Position numbers and translations under genes: made by a program
From: C00003060 sp964440795
GTDB taxonomy: Bacteria; Desulfobacterota; Desulfobacteria; Desulfobacterales; C00003060
DNA length: 23,439 nucleotides
Assembly (NCBI GenBank): GCA_964440795.1
Contig: CAYTTQ010000044.1
Span: 1 to 23,439 of the forward strand
Direction of reading: 5' to 3'
Part shown: positions 1-7,382 of the stretch, piece after piece
Layout of the letters: every line of letters begins with the position of its first letter
Numbering within the stretch: position 1 is the first letter of the stretch
The notes under the pieces: generated by a model
What the model was told of the DNA's origin: nothing
Databases searched by the model: none
The model's input: the letters and a program-made list of their open reading frames with translations, nothing else

Positions 1-1
1 A

Positions 2-328
2 TCAAGTTTGTTGCTGGACAGTCTGCCGGTCCTCCTGAACAGCCTCTGCATGCAGCTTCAGTCCGAGAGCCCCCATGACTTTAAGTATTGTTTCGAATGC
101 CGGGCTCCGTTCCCCGGACAGCGCCCTGTAAAGACTTTCGCGCGACAGGCCGGCATCGCGAGCCACTTGTGACATTCCCTTAGCGCGTGCAATATCCCCC
201 AATGCTTTAGCAATGAAAGCAGCATCTCCACGGGCTTCCTCAAAACATACCTCAAGATAGGCAGCCATTTCCTCTGGCGTCCGAAGATGCTCAGCCACGT
301 CGTATCGTGTTGTAACAGTTTTAGCCAT
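2..328 (-). CDS. HigA-like antitoxin of a toxin-antitoxin pair (putative addiction module antidote)
   Basis: A 108-residue protein of the 'putative addiction module antidote' family. It should bind and neutralise the toxin encoded just upstream and repress their shared promoter. The C-terminal half is a helix-turn-helix of the XRE/HigA type, visible around residues 48-95 in the pattern MSQVARDAGLSRESLYRAL followed by SPAFETILKVMGALGLKL. The N-terminal part (AEHLRTPEEMAAYLEVCFEEA) is typical of this subfamily. The start is supported by AGGGA eight bases upstream of the ATG. The stop falls at bases 2-4, so the gene is complete. It begins 11 bases after the toxin stop: toxin first, antitoxin second, the higBA order, so the pair is almost certainly co-transcribed. 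Confidence 0.9.
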   Translation of the reverse strand: MAKTVTTRYDVAEHLRTPEEMAAYLEVCFEEARGDAAFIAKALGDIARAKGMSQVARDAGLSRESLYRALSGERSPAFETILKVMGALGLKLHAEAVQEDRQTVQQQT

Positions 329-339
329 CGTTCATATCC

Positions 340-633
340 CTATAGGTTTCTTGCTAATCGCAAGGCGGTCTTAATATTCCTGGCCTGGGTGCGCTTGTCA
401 CCCCCGGCCAGCAGAATGACAACAGATAAACCCTCTTGTTTATAGTAAACTCTATAGCCCGGTCCGTACTCGATCCGCAACTCTGAAACGCCTTCGCCTA
501 CAGGCTTGACGTCTCCAGGATTCCCTGCAGCCAATCGTTCGATTCGCACCAAAATACGTGCACGTGCCCGGACATCCTTCAAGCTGTCAAGCCACTTTGC
601 AAAAGTTTCAGTCTTGCGAATTTCAGGTACCAT
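340..633 (-). CDS. HigB-like toxin of a toxin-antitoxin pair (addiction module killer protein, RelE/ParE superfamily)
   Basis: A 97-residue protein from the ATG at 633, the usual size for this family. It begins with the characteristic pattern IRKTETFAKWLDSLKD and continues through RIERLAAGNPGDVKPVGEG, SELRIEYGPGYRVYY and ILLAGGDKRTQ, the order of elements in the RelE/ParE-fold 'addiction module killer' family. Members of this superfamily mostly cut mRNA on the ribosome; others poison gyrase. Activity here is inferred, not shown. The frame can be extended upstream to a TTG at 669, but that TTG is the -35 hexamer of a good promoter, so the extended start is unlikely. No Shine-Dalgarno precedes the ATG, consistent with a leaderless transcript. 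The antitoxin gene follows after 11 bases. Confidence 0.88.
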   Translation of the reverse strand: MVPEIRKTETFAKWLDSLKDVRARARILVRIERLAAGNPGDVKPVGEGVSELRIEYGPGYRVYYKQEGLSVVILLAGGDKRTQARNIKTALRLARNL

Positions 634-640
634 TATCGTT

Positions 641-669
641 AGTGTAGCCAGAAGACTACATGCTGTCAA
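641..669 (-). promoter_or_regulatory. Sigma-70-type promoter of the toxin-antitoxin operon
   Basis: On the minus strand a perfect TTGACA (669-664), a 17-base spacer and TACACT (646-641) sit immediately upstream of the toxin ATG at 633. Transcription would start about at the A of that ATG, giving a leaderless toxin mRNA. Just upstream, near 683-693, is a small palindrome (CCTGACAGG), possibly an antitoxin operator. Confidence 0.65.
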
Positions 670-693
670 TATATTTTATCAGCCTGACAGGTA

Positions 694-1042
694 ATGCACC
701 TAAGAGATATCAACAACTTAGGGAGTGTTAAAATTGCTTGGATCTAAAAAATAGACTTTTAAAACCCAGAATTCACCCCTAAGCGGTGCAAAGATGAAAT
801 CTTTGACCGAAACCAGTTTCCACCCTATTAGAGAAATCGAACGTCTTGGCGGACGTTGATATGATTCGATCATGCGGGATGATCTTTAACTTTCGAGTCT
901 GTAGAATCGGTTGGATTAGAGTAAGAGATCTGTGCCACCGAGATGGGAACGAGCTGTCGACCAAAGTGATGCAACCTTTACTCTACTTACAAACTTGACG
1001 CAGGTATCTACCATGCTGGATTGAGGAAATCTGCAACCTATC
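694..1042. other. Intergenic stretch without a supported gene
   Basis: About 350 bases between the toxin-antitoxin promoter and the terminator of the signalling operon. Short open frames exist on both strands (about 61 codons on minus, 46 on plus). None has a Shine-Dalgarno site or a recognisable protein family. I see no RNA gene or mobile-element end here. Confidence 0.6.
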
Positions 1043-1066
1043 AAAAGAATACCTCAACTGGCATTC
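1043..1066 (-). terminator. Intrinsic terminator of the kinase / receiver operon
   Basis: On the minus strand GAATGCC, a six-base loop AGTTGA and GGTATTC form a 7-bp stem with one G-U pair, followed by four T. It begins nine bases after the stop of the GAF/receiver gene, where a terminator is expected. Confidence 0.6.
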
Positions 1067-1074
1067 CCTTCAAG

Positions 1075-2325
1075 TCATTGGCTCAACAAGTCATTGACAA
1101 TTTCGAGGAGTTCCTCTCGTTGAAACGGTTTACTCAATGTCCGTGTTGCCCCCATCTTTTCGGCAAGACATAGGTATGAATCGGGGTCGATCATGCCGCC
1201 ACCGGATATGGCAATGATCTTCACGTCGGGGTAATTTTCCCTTAATTCCATTATGGTTTCTAATCCTTCCTTGTCGGGCATAATGATATCGGTAATAATC
1301 AAGTCAGCCCCTTTTTCCTTGAAGATCCTTAGGCCTTCCTTACCGCCTGAAGCGAGCATAATCTCGTGCCCTTCGGATTGCAAAACCTGCTGAAGCACCC
1401 TTCGGATTTGATCGTCATCGTCTATAATAATAATCCGCTTTGCCGGATTCTTCTTTGTGTCCGTGTCGGCTTGATCATAAATGCCTAGATCCGGATAATA
1501 CTCCTTGGCACATTCCGGGCAAATGCTATGGCTGAACTCGGCCCCAGAATACTTTCGAACATACGATTCTATTTGATTCCAATATCCTTTATCGTCTCGA
1601 ATCTTTTTGCAGTAAGAACAAATCGGCAACATGCCACTTAATGTTTTTACCTTCTCCAAAGCCTCTTTGAGTTCAACAATGAGGCTTTCACGTGCTTGCT
1701 CGGACCTTTCCCTTTCATCCAGGTTCCTGCTGTTTTGAAGTGCAATCGCTGCAAGGGAACCGAAGCTTGTTGCTATTTTTGCATCCCTGTCGCTAAAATC
1801 CCCGGTCTTGTTGGCCAGCCCGATTAGGCCCACTGTTTTCTCATCAAGCACCAAGGGAGCAAACAGCACATTCTTTAGTTTCACATGTCCTTTGGGTAAG
1901 AATTTAACCCAATCGCTTTTCATGAAGGCATTATCGTATACAGCCCTATTTCCCTTGTAGGCCCCTGCCCTCAGACCCCGAATGGGCATAGGGAGCTCAG
2001 GGTTGACGGTACAGGACAGCCCTCCGGCCTCCAGGAACAAGACCTCGTTTTCCTCACCCGTATCGCTGAGCAAGGCAACATAACCGGATTTCGCGCCGAT
2101 GAGATCTTTGCAGTGGTCGAAAATGGCACGGGCGGCATCTTCGAATCCCTTTTGTTCCAGTACAGCCCTTGCTCCTTGTTTTAGGGCAACCAGTTCTTTT
2201 GTCGTTCGATCAGCCACTTCTATAGCTTCCAACAGTCGGCGCGCCAGTCGTTCTTCGATGATGTTTTCCAGCATCAGTTGGGCAACTTCTTCCGAAAGCT
2301 GATTCGGCCTTAACTGTTCGTACAC
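1075..2325 (-). CDS. GAF domain / four-cysteine linker / response-regulator receiver protein
   Basis: A 416-residue cytoplasmic signalling protein. From the GTG start: an N-terminal helical part (1-50), a GAF sensor domain (about 60-200), a coiled-coil linker, a segment with two CxxC pairs (CSYC at 236-239, CPEC at 269-272) spaced like a small metal-binding or redox module, and a C-terminal CheY-like receiver (about 297-416). The receiver has the acidic cluster IIDDDD, phospho-acceptor D346 in ITDIIMPD, S374 and K399 (SKPF). There is no DNA-binding or enzymatic output domain, so output is probably by protein contact. The frame is open back to a TTG at 2358, but a perfect AGGAGG at 2331-2336 lies six bases before the GTG at 2325, which fixes the start. 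It lies 83 bases downstream of the hybrid kinase gene, its likely phosphodonor. The GAF ligand is unknown. Confidence 0.88.
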   Translation of the reverse strand: MYEQLRPNQLSEEVAQLMLENIIEERLARRLLEAIEVADRTTKELVALKQGARAVLEQKGFEDAARAIFDHCKDLIGAKSGYVALLSDTGEENEVLFLEAGGLSCTVNPELPMPIRGLRAGAYKGNRAVYDNAFMKSDWVKFLPKGHVKLKNVLFAPLVLDEKTVGLIGLANKTGDFSDRDAKIATSFGSLAAIALQNSRNLDERERSEQARESLIVELKEALEKVKTLSGMLPICSYCKKIRDDKGYWNQIESYVRKYSGAEFSHSICPECAKEYYPDLGIYDQADTDTKKNPAKRIIIIDDDDQIRRVLQQVLQSEGHEIMLASGGKEGLRIFKEKGADLIITDIIMPDKEGLETIMELRENYPDVKIIAISGGGMIDPDSYLCLAEKMGATRTLSKPFQREELLEIVNDLLSQ

Positions 2326-2330
2326 GGAAA

Positions 2331-2337
2331 TCCTCCT
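2331..2337 (-). promoter_or_regulatory. Ribosome binding site that sets a GTG start
   Basis: AGGAGGA on the minus strand, just before the GTG at 2325. It lies inside the open frame that extends to a TTG at 2358, so it argues for the shorter protein. Confidence 0.8.
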
Positions 2338-2408
2338 ACTACGTATCTGATACTTCAAAATAACCGTTGAACTCTAGCCACTTTTTCCCATCAAAAGTTC
2401 AGACAAGT

Positions 2409-5400
2409 TTAACCATCCAATGCCGATCGCACCGCATTGGCCATTTCCTTTAAAACAATGGGTTTTAAGGCGTATTGTTTTATCCCCTCTTTTTTAGCCT
2501 TTTCCTCATCAACTAGATCGCTGAAGCCTGTACATAGTATAATCGGCAAATCTTGACGTACCTGCAACAGCGCTCTAGAGAGCTCCACTCCCGTCATATT
2601 CGGCATGGTTTGATCCGTAATCACCAGGTCATAGTCTTCCGGTGTCGCCCTGAACTCTTCCAAGGCCGCTATACTGCTTGTCCTGCCAACGACTGTGTAG
2701 CCAAGTTGTGTCAACATCCCTTCCACCGCCTTGACCATGGACGGTTCGTCGTCAACGACCAGCACTCGCTCGCTTCCCCCCGGCAACTTTTCATCTGGCG
2801 TGAACGCACTTCGTGTTTTACTCGGTGTCGACGGCAGGAGAACAGTAAAGGTGGTTCCTTGCTCCAGTTCGCTCTCCACTCTGATGCTACCACCGTAGCT
2901 TTCCACAATGCCGTGAACCACTGAAAGGCCCATGCCGGTCCCTTCAGCTCTATCCTTCGTGGTAAAAAACGGTTCAAAGATGCGTTCTTTTAAAAAGGAA
3001 TCGATCCCGTGCCCCGTGTCAGCCACTGTCAATCTGACGTATCTCCCGGGATCAATTGACTGATGCTCCCGGGCCTCATCACCATCAACGTTAATTTCCG
3101 ACAAACTGACTTTCAGCACACCACCCGTTTCGCGCATGGCATGAGCCGCATTGGTGCATAGATTCATCAAAACCTGGTGGATTTGAGTCGGATCGGCTAA
3201 GAGATTTCCGGTTTCCTCTTCTATCTGCTTTTCAATCCTAATGGTTGTCGGCAAGGTGGATCGCAACAATTTTAGGGCTTCTTTCACAATCGGTGCCATC
3301 ACCAATAAAGCCCTTTCCGTTTCTTCCCGCCTGCTGAAGGTGAGTATCTGTTTGACCAAATTCTTGGCCCTGTAACCCGCCTCAAGGACTTCTTGCAAGC
3401 TGCCTCTTAGGGGCCCGTCTTCATCAGTTTGCATGAGGGCCAATTCGGTTTGAATAATGACAGGTGTGAGAATATTGTTAAAATCATGGGCAATGCCGCC
3501 GGCCAGGGTTCCGATAGCCTGCATCTTTTGGGTTTGGCGAATTTGCGATTCAAGCTTCTTCCGCTCGGTAATGTCCCGCATAACACCCAAATTGCCTATC
3601 CACCGCCCATTTTCATCGAACAGTTTGGCACCGAAAGTCTCACCGGAGAATTCGTGCCCGGCTTTGTTCCTATAGGACGTAACATAAAGATCTCTTTCGT
3701 CCTTTGCACTTTTGTCAAAAACAGCCGTTCCAGCTTGGAGATAGTTGCCTCGGTCAGCATAAAGCTCTTCAGTGGTTTTGCCCAGCAGCTCCTCCGGCTT
3801 GTAACCAAATGTGGATTCCATCCCCTTATTTGCTAATTGGATCTCACGGCGTGTGTTCGTTATGACAACGCCGTCAGGGATGGTATTGAACATGGTTTCA
3901 AACAGATTCTTTTGTTTTGCCATTTCGTCTTTCGCCCGTTTGCGACCGGTAATGTCCTGTACTGTACCGAACATCTTCACAGCCTTTCCAGACGCGTCTC
4001 TTTTCAACGACCCATAGGCCTGCATATCCCTTACCTCTCCCGTATCCTGGCGTATTATTCGGTGTTCGATACTGTAAGGTTCTCCCTTTTGAACCGCCTG
4101 TGCAAACGCCGTTTCTATTCGGGGGATATCTTCTTCATGCGCTATAGGCAAAAGCTCGGAAGTGGTGAGACTTCGACGATGATACCCGTGGATACATTGC
4201 CAATTTTGGGATACATACCACATGTCATTTACGATATCCCATTCCCAGCTACCTAGACCGGCCAGTTTCTCAGCCTCCAGGAGCGTATTTTGACTCCTTT
4301 CCAACTCCATTTCCTTGTGTTTCCGCTCGGTGATATCGGTGAAGGTCGTTAAGAGATGATACTTCCCTTGGGTTTTTAGGTAGTCCGCTGAAAACAATCC
4401 TTGGAGCGCCACCCCTCCCTTCGCCCGAGCGGTTACCTCGATATTGCGCAAATGTCCCTCGTGTTGTAAGCGCTGCATAACATTTCGCCGAGCTTCGGGA
4501 TGCCAAAGCCCCAGTTCTGTGGATTTTCTGCCGATCACCTCGGACCTTTTGTAGCCAAATATAGTGCAAAACACGTCATTGATATCAATGTACTCACCGG
4601 TTTCCATGTCACTGATCGCGATTGCAGAGGGAGTCAAATGGAATATTTTTGAGAATTTCTCCTTATTTTCCCGTAAAGCTTCTTCTGCCTGTTTGCGACC
4701 GGTAATGTCTCGAACAGCGCTTATATTTGTTTGCCGTCCATCAAGTCCTGAACGGTTGGCGGTGATCTCCACGGGAAAAACGGTTCCATCTTTCTTTTTG
4801 TGAAGCCTTAAAATGGTTCGTTTTGATTTTACGTCCTCTTCCGAACTTTCTTTCAATTGCTCGAGATAAAGCTTGTTGCTTAGAGCATCGGTTATTCGAA
4901 AACCGATCTGTCTGAAGAGCCTTTTGTCTTCCTCTGTCCAATCTCTGCAGTGATCGCATTGATGCAAGCCGAACATCCATTTTTCACCGATCTTGGGACA
5001 CAGTGCCATTAAGAGGAGACTCCGGACATTGAATTGCTTGGCAATGTCATTGGCCATCTCTTCGCCTGGAAGTGGGTCCGCAATTACCTGCCCAGGTGCA
5101 ACCAAGACCCTGTGACAGTAATCGGCCATGTCATTCGTCATCGGAACTTCGATGCCCAAGGCTTTGGCTCCAGGGTAATCCGCAGTTGTGCCTTCTACTG
5201 TTACGGAGAAAGAAGCTGCATCAGGATTGCACGGATGGAACAACCAGGCACGATCACATTGAAAGATTTCCAATACGACTTCAACGACTCTATCCAACAT
5301 ACCTTCAACAGCGTCCGTCGATTGGATAGCTTGATCGACCTGTCCAATGGACTCAACGAGTCGTCTGTCTTCTCGGGCTCTTGACCCAAGGACCCCATGA

Positions 5401-5468
5401 GTATATTGAGCTTGCTCCAATTGCTTTACCTTCTGTTCCAGTTCGCCGTAGGTCGGTTTCTCGGCCAT
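2409..5468 (-). CDS. Hybrid sensor histidine kinase with GAF, multiple PAS, HisKA/HATPase and receiver domains
   Basis: A 1019-residue soluble hybrid kinase with no membrane segment. In order: N-terminal coiled coil (1-25); GAF-like domain (about 45-200); a PAS/PAC remnant of only about 55 residues (205-262) ending in DITGRK; PAS (270-385); PAS_3-type (395-515); PAS (525-640); HisKA with AGGIAHDFNNIL and phospho-acceptor H661; HATPase_c with the N box near 769-773 (NLCTNAAHAM), DTGHGI at 817-822 and GTGMGLS; and a receiver (about 900-1017) with D906/D907, phospho-acceptor D952, T980 and K1002. Each PAS ends in the usual DITxRK coil. GAGGGG lies seven bases before the ATG. The GAF/receiver gene follows on the same strand, so signal probably passes H661 to D952 and perhaps on to that protein. 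The signal cannot be read from sequence; cytosolic PAS/GAF kinases often sense redox state or small ligands. Confidence 0.92.
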   Translation of the reverse strand: MAEKPTYGELEQKVKQLEQAQYTHGVLGSRAREDRRLVESIGQVDQAIQSTDAVEGMLDRVVEVVLEIFQCDRAWLFHPCNPDAASFSVTVEGTTADYPGAKALGIEVPMTNDMADYCHRVLVAPGQVIADPLPGEEMANDIAKQFNVRSLLLMALCPKIGEKWMFGLHQCDHCRDWTEEDKRLFRQIGFRITDALSNKLYLEQLKESSEEDVKSKRTILRLHKKKDGTVFPVEITANRSGLDGRQTNISAVRDITGRKQAEEALRENKEKFSKIFHLTPSAIAISDMETGEYIDINDVFCTIFGYKRSEVIGRKSTELGLWHPEARRNVMQRLQHEGHLRNIEVTARAKGGVALQGLFSADYLKTQGKYHLLTTFTDITERKHKEMELERSQNTLLEAEKLAGLGSWEWDIVNDMWYVSQNWQCIHGYHRRSLTTSELLPIAHEEDIPRIETAFAQAVQKGEPYSIEHRIIRQDTGEVRDMQAYGSLKRDASGKAVKMFGTVQDITGRKRAKDEMAKQKNLFETMFNTIPDGVVITNTRREIQLANKGMESTFGYKPEELLGKTTEELYADRGNYLQAGTAVFDKSAKDERDLYVTSYRNKAGHEFSGETFGAKLFDENGRWIGNLGVMRDITERKKLESQIRQTQKMQAIGTLAGGIAHDFNNILTPVIIQTELALMQTDEDGPLRGSLQEVLEAGYRAKNLVKQILTFSRREETERALLVMAPIVKEALKLLRSTLPTTIRIEKQIEEETGNLLADPTQIHQVLMNLCTNAAHAMRETGGVLKVSLSEINVDGDEAREHQSIDPGRYVRLTVADTGHGIDSFLKERIFEPFFTTKDRAEGTGMGLSVVHGIVESYGGSIRVESELEQGTTFTVLLPSTPSKTRSAFTPDEKLPGGSERVLVVDDEPSMVKAVEGMLTQLGYTVVGRTSSIAALEEFRATPEDYDLVITDQTMPNMTGVELSRALLQVRQDLPIILCTGFSDLVDEEKAKKEGIKQYALKPIVLKEMANAVRSALDG

Positions 5469-5644
5469 TTAACACCCCTCACCCAACCTTTCCGGTTCAG
5501 CAACAGGTCAGGATCGTTCAGATATTACGACTCGGCTTCGACACTCCTGTCATAGATCGCAAAATACATACCAGAACATGGGAACAATACTAATCCATTA
5601 ATAATACAATAAGTTACAAAAGATAGAGGTGACTTTGCTTACGT
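5469..5644. other. Divergent intergenic region upstream of the kinase operon
   Basis: This must hold the promoter of the minus-strand kinase operon. It is AT-rich near 5585-5625, but I could not pick out a convincing -35/-10 pair. No repeat, RNA gene or open frame with a ribosome binding site is evident. Confidence 0.5.
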
Positions 5645-5797
5645 ATGGCAGCGAGCGATGAACTTAAATGCTCTAAATTTGTCAAAAAACTGACGGCAAG
5701 ACAAATAAACCAGGCTTGTGATGATGGCGAAGCGGAATGGTCGGGCACGGACAGCATTGATTCGGGAAGGAAAAAGGTGATTAGCAACAAGGGTTAG
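5645..5797 (+). CDS. Possible small hypothetical protein, 50 residues
   Basis: An ATG frame of 50 codons ending in TAG, encoding a hydrophilic, charged peptide (MAASDELKCSKFVKKL at the start, RKKVISNKG at the end). A GAGGTGA stands 12 bases before the ATG, longer than ideal. No signal peptide, membrane segment or known motif is visible and I do not recognise a family. It lies alone between the kinase operon and the DUF134 promoter, with no clear promoter or terminator of its own. It may be a real small gene or chance; codon use is not distinctive. Confidence 0.25.
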   Translation: MAASDELKCSKFVKKLTARQINQACDDGEAEWSGTDSIDSGRKKVISNKG

Positions 5798-5849
5798 GGG
5801 GTTAGAGTGGTTTGATCCAAAGGTTTCCATCTGAACCGGCCAAGCAAAA

Positions 5850-5917
5850 TGATCAAATGATCAAAATAATCTTGACAGCCTTATGAACAATAATTAGTAT
5901 TATGGTCAAATGATCGA
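5850..5917 (+). repeat. Direct repeat TCAAATGATC flanking the DUF134 promoter (candidate operator)
   Basis: The 10-mer TCAAATGATC occurs at 5853-5862 and again at 5906-5915, 53 bases (about five helical turns) apart, on either side of the -35/-10 elements of the DUF134 gene. The first copy is embedded in TGATCAAATGATCA, two TGATCA half-sites. Placement and spacing suggest a repressor operator allowing looping, possibly for autoregulation by the DUF134 protein. Confidence 0.45.
5872..5900 (+). promoter_or_regulatory. Sigma-70-type promoter of the first DUF134 gene
   Basis: A perfect TTGACA (5872-5877), a 17-base spacer and TAGTAT (5895-5900). The predicted start of transcription is about 25-30 bases before the DUF134 ATG at 5935. 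This promoter probably also drives the two DUF5320 genes up to the terminator near 6900. Confidence 0.65.
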
Positions 5918-5934
5918 TATAAAAAAGGTCAATA

Positions 5935-6261
5935 ATGCCCAGAAGAAAAAAAACCAGATTTGTTGCCGGATATCCGTCGATCGATGCATTTGTCCCTAGG
6001 GGGAATCTGCAAACGGGAGAGATTTCGTTGCCTGTGGAAGGACTCGAAGCCATTCGGCTCACGGATTTTGAAGGGCTTGATCAGGAAACAGCCGCGGGAA
6101 TCATGCAGGTGTCCCGGCAAACCTACGGACGGATTTTGGGGGAAGCGCGGCATCTGGTTTCAGAAGCACTAATAACCGGGAAAGCGCTGGTTATTGAAGG
6201 TGGAACCTATGAAATGCGCGGCAGACAAAGACGATGCCGCAGGAGAGGTGGAAGGAGGTGA
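5935..6261 (+). CDS. DUF134 (UPF0251) helix-turn-helix protein
   Basis: A 108-residue DUF134/UPF0251 protein, a family with a sigma-region-4-like helix-turn-helix taken to bind DNA. Family marks: the PRRKKTRFV opening, the EGLEAIRLTDFEGLDQETAAGIM stretch, and the recognition-helix part VSRQTYGRILGEARHLVSEAL. The C-terminus is a basic Arg/Gly tail rather than the zinc ribbon seen in the second DUF134 protein of this window. AAGGT precedes the ATG. It is the first gene of a block with two DUF5320 genes; the next starts six bases after its stop. Regulation of its own promoter through the flanking repeat is an inference. The target genes are not known for this family. Confidence 0.88.
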   Translation: MPRRKKTRFVAGYPSIDAFVPRGNLQTGEISLPVEGLEAIRLTDFEGLDQETAAGIMQVSRQTYGRILGEARHLVSEALITGKALVIEGGTYEMRGRQRRCRRRGGRR

Positions 6262-6266
6262 AAGCA

Positions 6267-6479
6267 ATGCCCCGAAAAGATGGAACGGGACCTGAGGGAA
6301 TGGGTCCAATGACGGGAAGAGGCAGCGGCGGTTGCAGCCCGAACCAGACAGGTACCAACGCTACCGGTCGCGGTTTGCGACAGAAAGGTCGCGGCGTGAG
6401 TCAAGGCGGTAGCCAAGGCGCCGGTCGTGGTAAAGGGCAAGGTCGCGGTCGTCAAGGCGGCCGAGGTGGAAGACGGTAA
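6267..6479 (+). CDS. DUF5320-like small Gly/Arg-rich protein
   Basis: A 70-residue protein opening with the DUF5320 signature MPRKDGTGPEGMGPMTGRG, followed by an almost pure Gly/Arg/Gln tail ending GRGGRR. The frame runs back to an ATG at 6234 inside the DUF134 gene, but GGAGGTGA five bases before the ATG at 6267 sets the start. It is very basic and probably disordered, with one cysteine. The function of DUF5320 proteins is unknown; they recur next to ORP/NifX-family and Mrp genes in anaerobes, which suggests a part in metal-cluster handling. No membrane segment or signal peptide. Confidence 0.8.
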   Translation: MPRKDGTGPEGMGPMTGRGSGGCSPNQTGTNATGRGLRQKGRGVSQGGSQGAGRGKGQGRGRQGGRGGRR

Positions 6480-6521
6480 CCATCAAAGACTGGACAACAA
6501 ATGCGAGAGGAGGTATGGATC

Positions 6522-6875
6522 ATGCCAGGATTTGACAGAACGGGACCCGAGGGAATGGGACCGATGACGGGAGGTGCCAGAGGCCTTTGCAATCCCGCGG
6601 GCGCAAATGCGGGATATGCGGGAGCCTATGGCCGTGGTCGAGGACTCGGATATGGCCGTGGCTTTAGAGGCGGCTCTGGCTCGGGACGGGGACTCCGTCG
6701 GGGTTTTGGTGCGCGGGGGTATGCGCCGGCATATGCTGCGCCGACCTATCCGCCGACTTATCCGGCCGGGGCGGGCAACGAACTTAGTGCCTTAAAAGCG
6801 CAAGCGGCGGACATGAAGGGTGCTTTGGATGAGATAAACCGTCGGATTGCGGAACTGGAAGAGACTAAGGAATAG
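6522..6875 (+). CDS. DUF5320 protein with Gly/Arg-rich middle and C-terminal coiled coil
   Basis: A 117-residue protein starting MPGFDRTGPEGMGPMTGG, the DUF5320 signature shared with the gene before it, then CNPAG, a Gly/Arg/Tyr-rich low-complexity middle (28-70), a Pro/Tyr/Ala stretch (70-85) and a C-terminal heptad-like coiled coil (86-117, LKAQAADMKGALDEINRRIA). AGGAGG eight bases before the ATG at 6522 favours this start over an upstream in-frame ATG at 6501. The coiled coil points to oligomer or partner formation; a similar tail occurs on the long ORP protein at 8465. It is the last gene before a strong terminator. Molecular function unknown. Confidence 0.85.
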   Translation: MPGFDRTGPEGMGPMTGGARGLCNPAGANAGYAGAYGRGRGLGYGRGFRGGSGSGRGLRRGFGARGYAPAYAAPTYPPTYPAGAGNELSALKAQAADMKGALDEINRRIAELEETKE

Positions 6876-6892
6876 GGCCTTAAGCTGAGACG

Positions 6893-6930
6893 AAAAGGTG
6901 ATCGAGGTGGTAACCTGGGTCACCTTTTTT
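6893..6930 (+). terminator. Intrinsic terminator after the DUF134-DUF5320 block
   Basis: AAAAGGTGA (6893-6901) pairs with TCACCTTTT (6920-6928), with a smaller GGT/ACC pairing inside the loop, and the right arm runs into a tract of six T. It separates this block from the CGGC/TrmO block. Confidence 0.75.
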
Positions 6931-6977
6931 CAGGGCGCAGGTCGCCCGTTCAACTTTATCAATGTGGGAGAGGAGAC

Positions 6978-7382
6978 ATGAGAAAGATCGGCATTATTCG
7001 TTGTGAAAAGAACATGGATAAGTGCCCCCTGACCAACTGCCTCCGGTGCCTCCGTGAAGGAAAGGAAGGGTTTTCTATCTACGAGGCCTGTAATTTGACG
7101 GGGGTTTTCGCATGCCACTGCCCCGGCGATAAGGCTGTCGATTTGGCCAAGATACTGAAGGCCAAGGGTGCACAGGCGATTCATTTTTGTACCTGCACGT
7201 TTGCAGGAAAATCAGAAGGGTCCTGGGTGCAGGAAAAAGAGGGCTTTTGTGCAGACATTGATGACATTATCGAGCAGGTTAACGCCGAGACCGGCCTTCC
7301 TTGCGTAAAAGGGACCGCCCATCTCCCCGCCGGCTATACTGTGGAGACTTGGGCCGCCCAGGGTGAAAGCCATGGGGGATAG
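6978..7382 (+). CDS. CGGC domain-containing protein (cysteine-rich, probable metal binding)
   Basis: A 134-residue protein of the CGGC-domain family (named after a cysteine motif; suspected metal-binding proteins). It begins RKIGIIRCEKNMDKCP, the usual first strand with C9 and C16, and has 11 cysteines in all, including C21/C24, C46/C48 (ACHCPG, where the family CGGC motif stands), C71/C73 (HFCTCTFAG), C91 and C109. The central motif is thus changed from CGGC to CHC. GGGAGAGGAG just before the ATG is a strong ribosome binding site. The gene overlaps the TrmO-like gene by 11 bases. Ligand and role are unproven; its place beside the ORP genes fits metal or cluster handling. Confidence 0.8.
   Translation: MRKIGIIRCEKNMDKCPLTNCLRCLREGKEGFSIYEACNLTGVFACHCPGDKAVDLAKILKAKGAQAIHFCTCTFAGKSEGSWVQEKEGFCADIDDIIEQVNAETGLPCVKGTAHLPAGYTVETWAAQGESHGG

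Noticed and set aside
633..669. TTG at 669 as the toxin start
   Set aside because: The TTG is part of the -35 hexamer of a good promoter, and the family alignment begins near the ATG at 633.
779..1001. Short open frames on both strands (61 codons minus, 46 codons plus)
   Set aside because: No Shine-Dalgarno, no recognisable family, and no inverted repeats to suggest a mobile-element remnant.
3837..4256. 139-codon plus-strand frame inside the hybrid kinase gene
   Set aside because: Opposite strand of the PAS domains; no motif or ribosome binding site.
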